A stretch of DNA of 64,000 bases from JAGVPT01 sp963717445 (GCA_963717445.1 OY970334.1:2914001-2978000), one strand, 5' to 3'. Positions 43,232 through 52,833 are shown, counted from the stretch's first letter. Numbers and translations: made by a program. The notes: generated by a model not told the origin, from the letters alone.

Positions 43232-43770
43232 AGAAGAAGATTTCCGTCAACAACGAGCCGTTCGAGCTCTATCTCAGCGAGAAGAAAATCCACGAGCGTG
43301 TAAAGCAGCTCGGGAAGAAACTGAACAGCGATTACGAAGGGAAGACCCCGATTTTTATCGGCGTGCTCAACGGCTCGTTCATCTTTTTTGCCGACTTGAT
43401 CCGTGAAATTACGATCGATTGCGAAGTAGATTTTTTCAAGCTGTCGAGTTACGGCGATGCAAAAATTTCATCGGGGGACGTGCGGCTGTTGAAAGACCTG
43501 AATTGTGAAGTCGCCGGCCGTCATATCATTATCGTCGAAGATATCGTTGATTCCGGACTGTCGATCGATTTTATCAAGAAACTCATCCTTCAACAGAACC
43601 CAAAGTCGTTCGCGGTTGTTACATTGTTGTATAAAAAGGATGCTGTGAAAATTCCGTATCCCATAGAGTACGTCGGCTTCAAAATCCCGAGCGATTTTGT
43701 GGTCGGCTACGGGTTAGATTACGCGCAGAAAGTCCGCAACCTGCGCGGCGTGTACAAACTTGAAAAATAA
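43228..43770 (+). CDS. hpt: hypoxanthine phosphoribosyltransferase
   Basis: 180 aa. The PRPP-binding motif is RHIIIVEDIVDSGLSIDF, FIGVLNGSFIFFADLIREI opens the fold, and VDFFKLSSYGDAKISSG is the flexible loop. GYGLDYAQKVRNLRGVY is the usual C-terminal signature. It salvages hypoxanthine (and guanine) to IMP (GMP). Start and stop overlap the neighbouring genes tilS and ftsH (ATGA, and TAATG if the upstream ftsH start is used), pointing to one transcript. Confidence 0.94.
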   Translation: MKKKISVNNEPFELYLSEKKIHERVKQLGKKLNSDYEGKTPIFIGVLNGSFIFFADLIREITIDCEVDFFKLSSYGDAKISSGDVRLLKDLNCEVAGRHIIIVEDIVDSGLSIDFIKKLILQQNPKSFAVVTLLYKKDAVKIPYPIEYVGFKIPSDFVVGYGLDYAQKVRNLRGVYKLEK

Positions 43771-43802
43771 TGTTGTCATTCTCAGAGAGGAGTGCGTTGG
43801 CC

Positions 43803-45956
43803 ATGGCTGACGAGAAACATCAACCGGAAGAAAAAAATGACGGCGAAAACCAGAAGCCGAACGGGTCGCAGAAGCGCCGCCAGTTCCTGCCGCCCAAAGG
43901 ATTGAAAGGAAGAGGCCAGAAGCCGATGCTGCGCGGCGAAGACGACTTTAACTGGAGCAAGGTGTTGCGTGTCGTTCTCAGTTGGTCGGCGATCATCATG
44001 GCGGTGTTTTTGGTGATGACGCTTTTCAAGGGACAGGAAGCGACCGAGTATGAAGTGACATACACACAATACCAGGAATTTCTTACCGCCAACGAAATCG
44101 GACGGGCCGTCATCAAGAAATCGAACTTTAACGATTTCGATTTTCACGGCACGCTCAACGAGCCGGAAGACATTACGCTTCCCACCGGGAAAAAAGTTCG
44201 CGTGGAGAAGTTCACCCTCACGCTTCCGTACACCAACATCGACGATTCGGTAATTGCAAACTGGACGGCGCATCACGTTAATTTTAATATCACCAAGGAA
44301 GATAATGTTTGGATTAACGCGCTGGTTGGCGCACTCCCCTGGATATTGCTCCTCGGAATCTGGCTCATTATTTTCCGCCGAATGCAGGGGGGAGGGACAA
44401 AGGGAATTTTTTCGTTCGGAAAAAGCCGGGCGAAAATGTTGAGCGAAGGCTCCATCCGTATCACGTTTGCCGACGTTGCCGGTGCCGACGAGGCAAAAGC
44501 CGAGCTTCAGGAAATTATCGAATTCCTCAAAGAACCGGGCAAATTTCAGAAGCTAGGCGGAAAAATACCTCGCGGCGTATTGTTGCTCGGCCCTCCGGGA
44601 ACGGGCAAGACGCTTCTTGCACGGGCTGTCGCAGGCGAAGCCGGGGTTCCGTTCTTTTCCATAAGCGGTGCAGATTTCGTCGAGATGTTTGTCGGGGTCG
44701 GTGCAAGCCGCGTTCGGGATCTTTTTGAACAGGGAAAGAAAAGCGCTCCGTGTATTATTTTTATCGACGAGATCGACGCTGTCGGCCGCCATCGTGGCGC
44801 AGGATTGGGAGGCGGTCACGACGAGCGTGAGCAGACGCTGAATCAATTGCTCGTTGAAATGGACGGCTTTGAACAAAATATCGGCGTCATTCTGATTGCG
44901 GCAACGAACAGGCCCGACGTTCTCGACCCGGCGCTTTTGCGCCCCGGCAGGTTCGACCGGCAGGTTGTTGTCGACAGGCCGGATGTGCGGGGACGTGAAG
45001 GGATTTTGAAAGTCCATACGCGCAATATTCCGCTCGGAGAGGATGTGAAGCTCGATGTGTTAGCGAAAGGGACGCCGGGGCTTTCGGGTGCGGACCTCGC
45101 GAACCTTGTGAACGAAGCTGCTCTTCTTGCGGCACGGCAGAATCAAAAAGAAGTCGCGATGCATCACTTTGAGGAATCAAAAGACAAAGTGATGATGGGA
45201 ATGGAGCGAAAGAGTCTTATTATTTCGGACCGGGAGAAGCGTGTTACGTCATATCATGAATCCGGTCACGTGCTCGTGGCAAAAATGCTCCCGGAAGCCG
45301 ACCCGGTGCACAAAGTGACGATTATTCCGCGCGGACGTGCGCTCGGCGTTACAACGTATTTACCGATGGACGAGAAGCATACGTATTCCAAACAGTACCT
45401 CGAGGCGATGATCACGTACGCTTTCGGAGGTCGGGCGGCGGAAAAGTTGATTTTTAATGAATTGACGACCGGCGCGGGAAACGACATTGAACGGGCGTCG
45501 CAGCTTGCACGCAAAATGGTGTGCGAGTGGGGAATGAGCGACAAGCTCGGTCCGTTAACCTACGGGGCAAAGGAAGAAGAAATCTTCTTAGGCAGGGAAG
45601 TGACGAAACACCGCGACTTCAGCGAAGACACGGCGAACGTTATCGACGATGAAGTAAAGAAAATTGTCACGTCGTGCATGAAACGTGCGGAAAAAATCCT
45701 TTCGGATAATATCGACAAGCTCCACAGACTTTCGAACGCGTTGCTGGAACGGGAAATCCTTGACGGCGACGAGATCGACAGGATTCTCCGCGGTGAAACG
45801 CTTCCTCCCGTAGAACGAAAGAACGGCAACGGCGAGAACGTTGCTATCGCCGGAGTAACGATCGCGCCGGTTGGAGCGAGTTCGTCCGTGCATCCTTCGA
45901 ACGGTACCCATCAGGAGAATAAAGGCATCAAGACGAAACCGCGGTCGAAGAAATAG
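43803..45956 (+). CDS. ftsH: ATP-dependent zinc metalloprotease FtsH
   Basis: 717 aa from the ATG at 43803, chosen because AGGAG lies 10 nt upstream; an ATG at 43770 overlapping the hpt stop would add 11 residues. A basic, Gln/Lys-rich N-tail precedes a membrane helix (about 65-82), an extracytoplasmic domain, and a second helix (about 180-198). The AAA domain has LLLGPPGTGKTLLARA (Walker A, near 263), IIFIDEIDAVG (Walker B) and the second-region Arg residues. The protease motif is HESGH near 484. It degrades membrane and regulatory proteins such as LpxC. The N-terminal extension is longer than in enterobacterial FtsH, as is common in this phylum. Confidence 0.95.
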   Translation: MADEKHQPEEKNDGENQKPNGSQKRRQFLPPKGLKGRGQKPMLRGEDDFNWSKVLRVVLSWSAIIMAVFLVMTLFKGQEATEYEVTYTQYQEFLTANEIGRAVIKKSNFNDFDFHGTLNEPEDITLPTGKKVRVEKFTLTLPYTNIDDSVIANWTAHHVNFNITKEDNVWINALVGALPWILLLGIWLIIFRRMQGGGTKGIFSFGKSRAKMLSEGSIRITFADVAGADEAKAELQEIIEFLKEPGKFQKLGGKIPRGVLLLGPPGTGKTLLARAVAGEAGVPFFSISGADFVEMFVGVGASRVRDLFEQGKKSAPCIIFIDEIDAVGRHRGAGLGGGHDEREQTLNQLLVEMDGFEQNIGVILIAATNRPDVLDPALLRPGRFDRQVVVDRPDVRGREGILKVHTRNIPLGEDVKLDVLAKGTPGLSGADLANLVNEAALLAARQNQKEVAMHHFEESKDKVMMGMERKSLIISDREKRVTSYHESGHVLVAKMLPEADPVHKVTIIPRGRALGVTTYLPMDEKHTYSKQYLEAMITYAFGGRAAEKLIFNELTTGAGNDIERASQLARKMVCEWGMSDKLGPLTYGAKEEEIFLGREVTKHRDFSEDTANVIDDEVKKIVTSCMKRAEKILSDNIDKLHRLSNALLEREILDGDEIDRILRGETLPPVERKNGNGENVAIAGVTIAPVGASSSVHPSNGTHQENKGIKTKPRSKK

Positions 45957-45958
45957 AC

Positions 45959-46621
45959 ATGATCGATCAGAGGAATATCGATTACAAAGCCGAGGTTATC
46001 AGGAAAAGCATTCACCTCTGCTCGCTGAGCATTCCGATCATTTATTATTTCATATCGCGCGATCAAGCGTTGATGCTGCTTGTGCCGATCACGCTGGCCT
46101 TTCTCTTTGTCGATCTCCTTCGATATTTTCATTCATCGACGGCAAAGATTTTTTATAGGACGTTCGGTTGGCTTTTGCGGTCGCACGAACATGATGAGAG
46201 GAGCAAACGCCTGAACGGGGCGACGCACGTTCTTATCTCGGCAACGCTGTGCGTCATTATTTTCCCCAAGCTTATTACGATTACCGCCTTTGCCGTTCTT
46301 ATCATTTCGGATTCCGCAGCGGCGCTGGTCGGGAGGAGATTCGGCAGAAAGAAATTTCTCAGCAAAAGCGTTGAAGGGAGTGCGGCATTTTTTCTCTCGG
46401 CTCTCGTTGTCATTGTTGCAACCCCTAAAATTTCTTCCGGTGCGGGAGAATATTTCATCGCGATCGTTGCCGCCGCTATCGGGACGATCGTTGAAGCGCT
46501 GTCGGTCGGCATCGATGATAATTTATCGATTCCGATTTCCATAGGTACCGTTATGTGGCTCTTGTACGGCCTTTTTTACCCTTCACTCAATCTTCACACG
46601 CAACACTTGGCAGGATTATAG
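45959..46621 (+). CDS. dolichol/phytol/diacylglycerol kinase-like CTP transferase (SEC59/VTE5 type)
   Basis: 220-aa membrane protein with about six hydrophobic segments. RKSIHLCSLSIPIIYYF near the N-terminus, GATHVLISATL, and the block ISDSAAALVGRRFGRKKF followed by KSVEGSAAFFLS are conserved in the CTP-dependent kinases SEC59, DGK1 and VTE5. It probably phosphorylates an isoprenoid or lipid alcohol in the membrane. The start lies 2 bp after the ftsH stop. The exact lipid is unknown, and CdsA-like activity is a less likely alternative. Confidence 0.83.
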   Translation: MIDQRNIDYKAEVIRKSIHLCSLSIPIIYYFISRDQALMLLVPITLAFLFVDLLRYFHSSTAKIFYRTFGWLLRSHEHDERSKRLNGATHVLISATLCVIIFPKLITITAFAVLIISDSAAALVGRRFGRKKFLSKSVEGSAAFFLSALVVIVATPKISSGAGEYFIAIVAAAIGTIVEALSVGIDDNLSIPISIGTVMWLLYGLFYPSLNLHTQHLAGL

Positions 46622-46627
46622 ACATCG

Positions 46628-47497
46628 ATGAAACTTAAACTTGGTGTCCCGAAAGGAAGCTTGCAGGAGTCGACGTTCAACCTCCTCTCGAAAGCCGGCT
46701 TTCATTTTTCCGTCAGCAGCCGGTCCTATTTCCCGTCGGTCGACGACGAGGAACTCGAAGCGATGCTGATCCGCGCACAGGAGCTTCCCCGCTACGTGGA
46801 AGACGGCGTGTTCGATGCGGCGCTTACCGGGTACGATTGGATCGTCGAAAGTGGCGCTGATGTGATCAGCGTTTCGGACCTCGTTTATTCGAAGCAGAGC
46901 ATGCGCAAAGTGAAGTGGGTGCTTGCCGTCCATGAAAGTTCGGCGGTGAAGTCTGTCAAGGATCTGGAAGGGAAGCGCATCGCGACGGAAGTCGTCAGCA
47001 TCACGAAAAATTATTTGGCGAAGAACAAGGTCAATGCAACAGTGGAATTTTCGTGGGGAGCGACTGAAGTGAAAACCCCCGACCTTGTCGATGCGATCGT
47101 TGAGGTAACGGAAACCGGAAGTTCTCTCCGTGCCAACAAGCTTCGTATCGTGGATGTCGTGCTCGAATCGAACACGAAATTGATTGCAAACAAGAAAAGC
47201 TGGGAGGATGCCTGGAAACGTGAGAAGATTGAAAGCCTTGCAATGCTCCTTCAAGGCGCGATCAATGCCGGTAACAAAGTTGGCCTAAAAATGAATCTTC
47301 GCAAAAGCGATGTTGACAAAGTATTGCAGCTCATTCCAGCGCTTCGCAAACCGACCCTTTCTCAGCTTGCCGACGACCAATGGATTGCGCTTGAGACAAT
47401 CATCGATGAGGACATTGTCCGGAAAATTATTCCGCAGCTTAAACGCGCAGGCGCCGAAGGGATTATCGAGTACCCGCTGAATAAAGTGATTTACTGA
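46628..47497 (+). CDS. hisG: ATP phosphoribosyltransferase, long form
   Basis: 289 aa, including the C-terminal regulatory (ACT-like) domain, so it does not need HisZ. LKLGVPKGSLQE opens the fold, AALTGYDWIVESGADV and KRIATEVVSITKNYL follow, and VDAIVEVTETGSSLRANKLRI contains the PRPP-binding loop. It catalyses the first step of histidine synthesis. No other his gene is adjacent, so it is outside any his operon in this window. It is the last gene before the accessory island. Confidence 0.94.
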   Translation: MKLKLGVPKGSLQESTFNLLSKAGFHFSVSSRSYFPSVDDEELEAMLIRAQELPRYVEDGVFDAALTGYDWIVESGADVISVSDLVYSKQSMRKVKWVLAVHESSAVKSVKDLEGKRIATEVVSITKNYLAKNKVNATVEFSWGATEVKTPDLVDAIVEVTETGSSLRANKLRIVDVVLESNTKLIANKKSWEDAWKREKIESLAMLLQGAINAGNKVGLKMNLRKSDVDKVLQLIPALRKPTLSQLADDQWIALETIIDEDIVRKIIPQLKRAGAEGIIEYPLNKVIY

Positions 47498-47650
47498 GTT
47501 ACACAATACTCCGTCATGGGGGCTTCTAACCCAAGGTAAACTTTCCCCTCTTCCTCAGTTGCCATCGACCTTATATTTCTTTACATTCTCATAATAGTCC
47601 AGGCAGAAATAACTGCTTGCTGATTATCAAATCTATGAGGGGAATTCAAT

Positions 47651-48157
47651 TTGAGTACTCTCTCCGAAATGGGAATCAATGATACTCGAGATGTTACCTT
47701 AGATCGCCGGTTTCATAATTTACAATGGGCTCAATTTCGTATCTTCCTACTAAGAATCGTTGCCTTCCTTTTTCTACCATTCTGTTTCTCTTGCTCCTTT
47801 CTTAATCCTGGCATTACCTACTATGATGCCACCACTTATAAGAGTCTTACCGATTTAAAGCCTCAAGTCGTTTTACTTTACCAATCTCTTGTAGATGACA
47901 GCATAGACACGCGGGAAATTCGTGACATTCGATTAAAGCTGAACCAAATGCTCGAATATGAGAAAGGTAAAGGACTGAAAAACCATGAGACGGCTGAACA
48001 GATCAAAATTATTCGAGATATGTTTGAAAACGATATTCAGCATCGGATGAAAAACGGGAAATGGAGCGTTGCTCAAATGAATAATCAGGTTGAAAATATT
48101 TCCGATGCTTTCGACATCGCAATTTCGACCGAACGGCTAAAAAACAAAAACGAATAG
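47651..48157 (+). CDS. small membrane-anchored helical protein, unknown function
   Basis: 168 aa from a TTG with GAGGGGA 7 nt upstream. Residues about 28-48 (FRIFLLRIVAFLFLPFCFSC) form one hydrophobic segment, a membrane anchor or weak lipoprotein signal. The rest is predicted mostly helical and polar: YKSLTDLKPQVVLLYQSLVD, EIRDIRLKLNQMLEYEKGKG and AEQIKIIRDMFEND. No family was recognised. It heads the accessory island, 9 bp ahead of another orphan gene, and may be functionally tied to the SIR2-HerA pair downstream. Composition is more AT-rich than the hisG side. Confidence 0.6.
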   Translation: MSTLSEMGINDTRDVTLDRRFHNLQWAQFRIFLLRIVAFLFLPFCFSCSFLNPGITYYDATTYKSLTDLKPQVVLLYQSLVDDSIDTREIRDIRLKLNQMLEYEKGKGLKNHETAEQIKIIRDMFENDIQHRMKNGKWSVAQMNNQVENISDAFDIAISTERLKNKNE

Positions 48158-48166
48158 AGGAATGAT

Positions 48167-48496
48167 ATGGCTGGAGACTGGAAGGATTTTGTCAATAACT
48201 TGAAGGACGATGCTGGATCGCTGGCGAAGTCGGAATTAACTGGGCTTGTAAGATCGGTAAAGGCCGATGAGGACGATTTCATACGCAAGCAAGGAGAAAA
48301 GACTGAACGATACCTCAACCAGCTAGCGTCGGGAGAAATAACGAAAGAAGATTTTGTACAAAACATGAAAAACATCCAAAGCCTCAATGAGATGCAAGCT
48401 CTGAAGCTGAGCGTTGCTGCAAAGGCGAGCGCTCAAAGGCTCACCGATGGAATTCAAAACCTGATTCTCGACAAATTGATGAACCTAATTCCCTGA
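48167..48496 (+). CDS. small helical protein, unknown function
   Basis: 109 aa, polar and almost entirely helix-forming: DWKDFVNNLKDDAGSLAKSE, DFIRKQGEKTERYLNQLASG and KASAQRLTDGIQNLILDKL. No signal, membrane segment or cysteine is present. GAGG lies about 7 nt before the ATG. It follows the previous orphan gene by 9 bp and precedes the SIR2 gene by 109 bp. Coiled-coil or phasin-like packing is possible, but no family was recognised. Confidence 0.6.
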   Translation: MAGDWKDFVNNLKDDAGSLAKSELTGLVRSVKADEDDFIRKQGEKTERYLNQLASGEITKEDFVQNMKNIQSLNEMQALKLSVAAKASAQRLTDGIQNLILDKLMNLIP

Positions 48497-48605
48497 GTTG
48501 ATCGAATGGGGAAATCGTAAGCGGGTTTCAGCAAAGATTGTCAATGATAGGGGATTGAAGGTTTGAAGGTGATAGAGATCCCATGAGAATGGAGGAATTG
48601 AAGAC

Positions 48606-49754
48606 ATGGATAGCTTAAGTTCTCTTAATAAATCACCGTTTAATGATGCTCTCATCGAGTTTGAAAAATTAATGTCTCAACCGAACCGAGTTTTCATGCT
48701 CGGCGCAGGATGTAGCAAGTGTGCTGGGTTACCGCTTACAAGCGAACTGACCAACGAAGTTTTGAAAGGGATGGATAAAGGATCGAAGTCCCCTGAGATA
48801 CTTGAGGAAATCAAAAAGCAGTTTGATGGTACAGGGGCACCGACCATTGAAGATTATATGAGTGAAATTGTCGATCTTCTTGCCATTGCTAGCCGACGGA
48901 AAGGAACGGGTGCGACGAAAACATCAATCGGAGTAAATGGGAAGATTTACACAATTGAGGAGTTGCATCAAGCGCTCGAGGAAATCAAGAAACAGATATC
49001 CAACTCTCTTGATACGAAGAAGTTGGACATTACAACTCACCGACAATTCACTCAAGCAGTTCACCGTACCCTTAGAGTTGGAAAAGATGCCAGCGCTAGA
49101 CCCGTGGAGTATATCGTCCTGAACTATGATACCCTCATTGAAGATGCGTTGGGCCTTGAACGTGTACCATATTGCGATGGTTTCAATGGTGGGTCGACAG
49201 GTTGGTGGGAGGAACTCATGTACAGTAAATCGGATGTTAGTGCAAGGGTTCTGAAAGTGCATGGGTCGATCGATTGGTGTTTGCTTGAAGATGATGACAA
49301 GTTACCTCGGCGCTTGAGAACTAGCAACGGGTCATATAATATTACCCCAAGGGAAAAGGTCCTCATTTGGCCAGCATCAACAAAGTATGTTGAAACTCAA
49401 CGAGACCCATTTGCCAAGATAATTGAAATGATGCGAAGGTCTCTAAGACCTCAGTCTGGAACACAAGTGGTCTTAACAATCTGTGGATATAGATTCGCGG
49501 ATACCCACATAAACCTGGAAATTGACAATGCTCTGCGAGAGTCCGACCAAAGGCTTACTGTTCTGGTGTTTACGGAGGACGAGACTCTTCAGGGACAACT
49601 CAAACTTTGGAACGAAGATGTAAATACCCGCGATCAAGTGCGGGTTTTCTCAAAGAAAGGCCTTTTTCACGGCGACATGAAAATCAGTTCAACGGATGAA
49701 CTACCTTGGTGGAAATTTGAAAACCTCACGAGAATCTTGAGAGGTGAGAGATGA
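48606..49754 (+). CDS. SIR2-domain protein of a SIR2-HerA defence pair
   Basis: 382 aa. The SIR2 fold shows RVFMLGAGCSKCAGLPLT (NAD-binding GAG-x-S), EYIVLNYDTLIEDALG (Asn/Asp of the NAD site) and LKVHGSIDWCLLE, whose His is the catalytic position. ICGYRFADTHINLEIDNAL is typical of bacterial SIR2-like effectors. GGAGGA lies 9 nt upstream of the start. It overlaps the HerA-like gene by 4 bp. In known SIR2-HerA systems the pair forms a complex that depletes NAD+ and degrades DNA on phage infection; that activity here is inferred from the pairing and motifs. Confidence 0.88.
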   Translation: MDSLSSLNKSPFNDALIEFEKLMSQPNRVFMLGAGCSKCAGLPLTSELTNEVLKGMDKGSKSPEILEEIKKQFDGTGAPTIEDYMSEIVDLLAIASRRKGTGATKTSIGVNGKIYTIEELHQALEEIKKQISNSLDTKKLDITTHRQFTQAVHRTLRVGKDASARPVEYIVLNYDTLIEDALGLERVPYCDGFNGGSTGWWEELMYSKSDVSARVLKVHGSIDWCLLEDDDKLPRRLRTSNGSYNITPREKVLIWPASTKYVETQRDPFAKIIEMMRRSLRPQSGTQVVLTICGYRFADTHINLEIDNALRESDQRLTVLVFTEDETLQGQLKLWNEDVNTRDQVRVFSKKGLFHGDMKISSTDELPWWKFENLTRILRGER

Positions 49755-51475
49755 GTATGATAAATCACAGTCCGAACGATCCGATAGAAAATCTTGCGAT
49801 TGGTAAGATAATCGAAGTTGATGGCTCGCATATCATAGCGGAGCTTGATCCAAAAATCGAGGAATTATCTAGAGTATTTGCAGGTGAAACATATCCGATT
49901 GGACAATTCGGTTCGATAATCAAGATCCACTTTGGTTGTCGTATCATTTATGGGTATGTGGGCCGTCTCAGGATGAAGACCGAATACGAAAGAGAATCTG
50001 GTACGATCATTTCAAATGTTTCTGACGATGCGCGCATTATCGAGGCAGACCTATTCGGTGAAGGAGAGTGGATTTTAAATTCGAAAGAGACTCCAGCCAG
50101 ATGGGAACTAAGATTCGAACGTGGAGTATCGACTTTTCCATTACCGCAACAGGCTGTATTCCTTACTCCATCGAGTGAGTTGAAGTTTATTTATGGACAT
50201 GGGATAGGTTCAACTATCGTCATTGGAGAGCATGTGGGTTCAGGAGGAACACCCTGTCACGCGGACTTGAATGAACTAATTGGGAAGCATACTGCTATAC
50301 TCGGCTCGACTGGCTCGGGGAAATCAGCTGCCGTCGCAGTTATTCTACATGCTATATTGGACCACTATAAGGAATCCGGATACACAACTTGGAATCCTCG
50401 GATCATTATTCTGGATCCACACAACGAGTACGGTGCTGCGTTTCCGGAGCATAAACGTTTATCAACGGACGAAGGAAAATTGCAGCTTCCTTATTGGTTA
50501 TTGAATCTTCAAGAAACTCTTGCTCTAATAATAGGTAAGACAGAGTTTGTAGCAACCTCTCAGGCGAACATTGTAAAGACAGCTCTATTGAATGCGCGGT
50601 CTACGTCCGCTCCTATAGTTGGAATCGATGCAACTAAAATTACGGTAGATGCACCAATTCCATATTCAATTGATAAGTTCAAGCAAGAGGTCGACGGTCA
50701 ACGTCCCCCAGGAAAAGATAAGAAAGAACAGGAACCATTCAATTCTGTGATAAACAAGTTGGAGACATTGCAACGCGATGCCCGGATGAATTTCATGATG
50801 AGTGCTTGGAATGGAGCAAACGACCCGTTTGGCCTAATTTTATCCCAATTCGTCGGAGAAGGCCCCTCCGTTCGAATTGTAGATTTGTCAGGCGTTCCCA
50901 ACGAAGTAGCTGGAGTTGCTAGTGCGGTTATAGCCCGGACATTATTCAATTTGAAAGTATGGCAGTCACCCGCCGAAAGACAGCAAGACCCAATTCTCTT
51001 GGTTTGTGAAGAAGCACATCGATATGTACCTAATCGAGGTGAATCACAATATGAGGCAGCCCAGGAGGCCATCCGTAGAATTGCCAAAGAAGGGCGAAAG
51101 TACGGGCTTGGGTTGTTTCTGATTTCTCAAAGACCGAGCGAGGTTGAGGCCACCGTCTTATCCCAATGCAACACGTGGTTGGTTCTTCGGATCACGAATG
51201 ACACTGACCGCGAACATGTGAAATCAATTCTTCCTGACTCACTTGCAGGATTGACTAAGTTACTATCTGGCCTGAGACAAAGGGAAGCAATTTTCGTAGG
51301 ACAGGCGGCCATGCTACCTTCCCGAATCTTGATATCGAAGTTAGAAGATGAGAAGCTTCCTCGGTCGCGCGATGTTGATTTCGAACAAGGCTGGAACACG
51401 AAACGAATGACCGATGAAAAGTTGGTTGATATCGCCAAGCGCTGGAGGTTACAGGAAAGACCACAGCAAAATTAA
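49751..51475 (+). CDS. HerA-like ATPase/helicase of a SIR2-HerA defence pair
   Basis: 574 aa. An N-terminal HAS-barrel-like part (GKIIEVDGSHIIAELDP, YPIGQFGSIIKI) precedes the HerA/FtsK-type ATPase: AILGSTGSGKSAAVAVIL (Walker A, near 186), IIILDPHNEYGAAFP, LLVCEEAHRYVP (Walker B, near 420), LGLFLISQRPSEV and a trans-acting Arg region. HerA proteins form hexameric DNA translocases. The ATGA overlap with the SIR2 gene indicates coupled translation in roughly fixed ratio, as in known SIR2-HerA anti-phage systems. No NurA nuclease gene is present, so SIR2 is the likely partner. Confidence 0.9.
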   Translation: MSMINHSPNDPIENLAIGKIIEVDGSHIIAELDPKIEELSRVFAGETYPIGQFGSIIKIHFGCRIIYGYVGRLRMKTEYERESGTIISNVSDDARIIEADLFGEGEWILNSKETPARWELRFERGVSTFPLPQQAVFLTPSSELKFIYGHGIGSTIVIGEHVGSGGTPCHADLNELIGKHTAILGSTGSGKSAAVAVILHAILDHYKESGYTTWNPRIIILDPHNEYGAAFPEHKRLSTDEGKLQLPYWLLNLQETLALIIGKTEFVATSQANIVKTALLNARSTSAPIVGIDATKITVDAPIPYSIDKFKQEVDGQRPPGKDKKEQEPFNSVINKLETLQRDARMNFMMSAWNGANDPFGLILSQFVGEGPSVRIVDLSGVPNEVAGVASAVIARTLFNLKVWQSPAERQQDPILLVCEEAHRYVPNRGESQYEAAQEAIRRIAKEGRKYGLGLFLISQRPSEVEATVLSQCNTWLVLRITNDTDREHVKSILPDSLAGLTKLLSGLRQREAIFVGQAAMLPSRILISKLEDEKLPRSRDVDFEQGWNTKRMTDEKLVDIAKRWRLQERPQQN

Positions 51476-51547
51476 TTGATTAAGAGTACCCCAGCGAATT
51501 AGTCAGATCAACAAAGTTTTTCTGCCCTCAATGACATCATAGCACAC

Positions 51548-52396
51548 ATGTATTTCTTCTACTTAGACGATTCCGGCGATCGAAATCCAGAAGTGAAACG
51601 GGATGAACCGTTTGTAATGTTAGCCCTTGGACTTCACGAGTATCAGTGGAGACACTTTGAAAACACATTGAACGCTAGGAAACTTAAGCTCATCCAAAAC
51701 ATCTTTGACCGAACGGGGGTTCAACTTGATCTCGCAGATGCTGAAGTTCACTCGGTAGATATACGAATTCCATCAAAACGAGCTGTGCACCCTTTCTTAA
51801 TGCATTTGACGGATATGGAACTATCAGATCTAGTCGAGCTATATTATGATCAACTAGAAGCCCGCCACTTTACCATAATTGCTGTCGTAGTCGATAAAAG
51901 TTGCCTTCTCGAATATATGGACAAAGAAAAGGTCACGAAAAAAGTCTACGAACTCATTTTAGAGCGAGGAGAGTCTTTTATTGGCCATGAACATCCTAAT
52001 CAGCAGGCGGTGTTTGTTTTAGATAACACAGACAAAGCAATGAATCGGTCTATAGCAATGAAACATGCGTTTTTTCAGCGGAGCCAGACTTCTGCCGGTA
52101 TCAGGCTTCAACACGTCGTAGAGATGCCTTTTTTTGTTGAGAGCTATTTATCCAATGGTGTACAGCTCGCAGACCTAGGTGCTTACAATGTTTACCGTGC
52201 CTTCAGAAGCGTTAATGAAAAATATGATCATTTCCAAAAGCTTCTCCCTTACTTTTACAAAAGTACCTTGACAGCGTCTGAAAAAATTGATGGATTAAAA
52301 GTATTTCCAGATAATCATCGCTGGAAGGATCTATTGGATAGGATACAAAAAGAAAGAGCCCGCGTGCTAGCATCAGCAGCGGGCCCTTCTACATGA
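51548..52396 (+). CDS. DUF3800-domain protein
   Basis: 282 aa. The N-terminus MYFFYLDDSGDRNPEVKRDE matches the acidic entry motif of DUF3800 (Y-x-DDSG). EVHSVDIR and VQLADLGAYNVYRAF are further conserved blocks with Asp residues. The domain is thought to have an RNase H-like fold and is frequent in defence islands and near phages; activity is unproved. It is 72 bp after the HerA gene on the same strand. It may be a third component or an independent defence gene. The final codons overlap a weak GCCCGC/GCGGGC inverted repeat (52358-52384). Confidence 0.8.
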   Translation: MYFFYLDDSGDRNPEVKRDEPFVMLALGLHEYQWRHFENTLNARKLKLIQNIFDRTGVQLDLADAEVHSVDIRIPSKRAVHPFLMHLTDMELSDLVELYYDQLEARHFTIIAVVVDKSCLLEYMDKEKVTKKVYELILERGESFIGHEHPNQQAVFVLDNTDKAMNRSIAMKHAFFQRSQTSAGIRLQHVVEMPFFVESYLSNGVQLADLGAYNVYRAFRSVNEKYDHFQKLLPYFYKSTLTASEKIDGLKVFPDNHRWKDLLDRIQKERARVLASAAGPST

Positions 52397-52833
52397 AGTC
52401 CAGCGGGGCGAACCCTATCGAGCCTACTCAGAGGCACTGGACAAAACCGATGGAATTATACAGATGTATTTGTCAATTGTCAAGTATTGTTACTGAATAA
52501 ACGGAGAAAAGCGACCTAAAGTTTCCCACAGGCATACGATTTCATTTGCAAACCAAACTCCATCAAAGATAACGAACTCATTAAGCCCATATAAAACAAA
52601 GACTTCCTCATTTGCAAGTAACTAATTTCTGAAGGAATGTAAGGGACACCAATGGCCCAGTTTCACCCTCGTGGTAAGTTAAGATATTCCTGTTTGATAT
52701 GTTTTGATATTCCCGATTCATCAGGGCTGTCCTCGATGATGTTTTTCAAACTAAGCGAATATCACGCGCTCTCCTGCTTTGTTTGCATTTGCCTGCCGCA
52801 CTCCGTACATTTACCAAAATTTTGAAGGATTCT
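52397..52833. other. island right flank without a gene
   Basis: About 435 bp, AT-rich for most of its length. No integrase remnant, tRNA, or direct repeat matching the left flank (47498-47650) was seen. The right end contains the dut promoter at 52782-52813. Confidence 0.5.
52782..52813 (+). promoter_or_regulatory. Bacteroidota-type promoter for dut
   Basis: TTTG at 52782-52785, exactly 20 nt, then TACATTTA at 52806-52813 (TAnnTTTG with one mismatch). The TTG start of dut follows at 52834 with AAGGA just before it. Confidence 0.6.

Noticed and set aside
43770..43802. Upstream ATG for ftsH overlapping the hpt stop
   Set aside because: The ATG at 43803 has an AGGAG site at usable distance. 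The extra 11 residues are not FtsH-like, but the longer form cannot be excluded.
52358..52384. Terminator at the end of the DUF3800 gene
   Set aside because: The stem is only 6 bp, lies within the coding sequence, has a 15-nt loop and no T-run.
47498..52833. Integrative element with attachment sites around the defence island
   Set aside because: No integrase, tRNA target or matching direct repeat was found at the island flanks.
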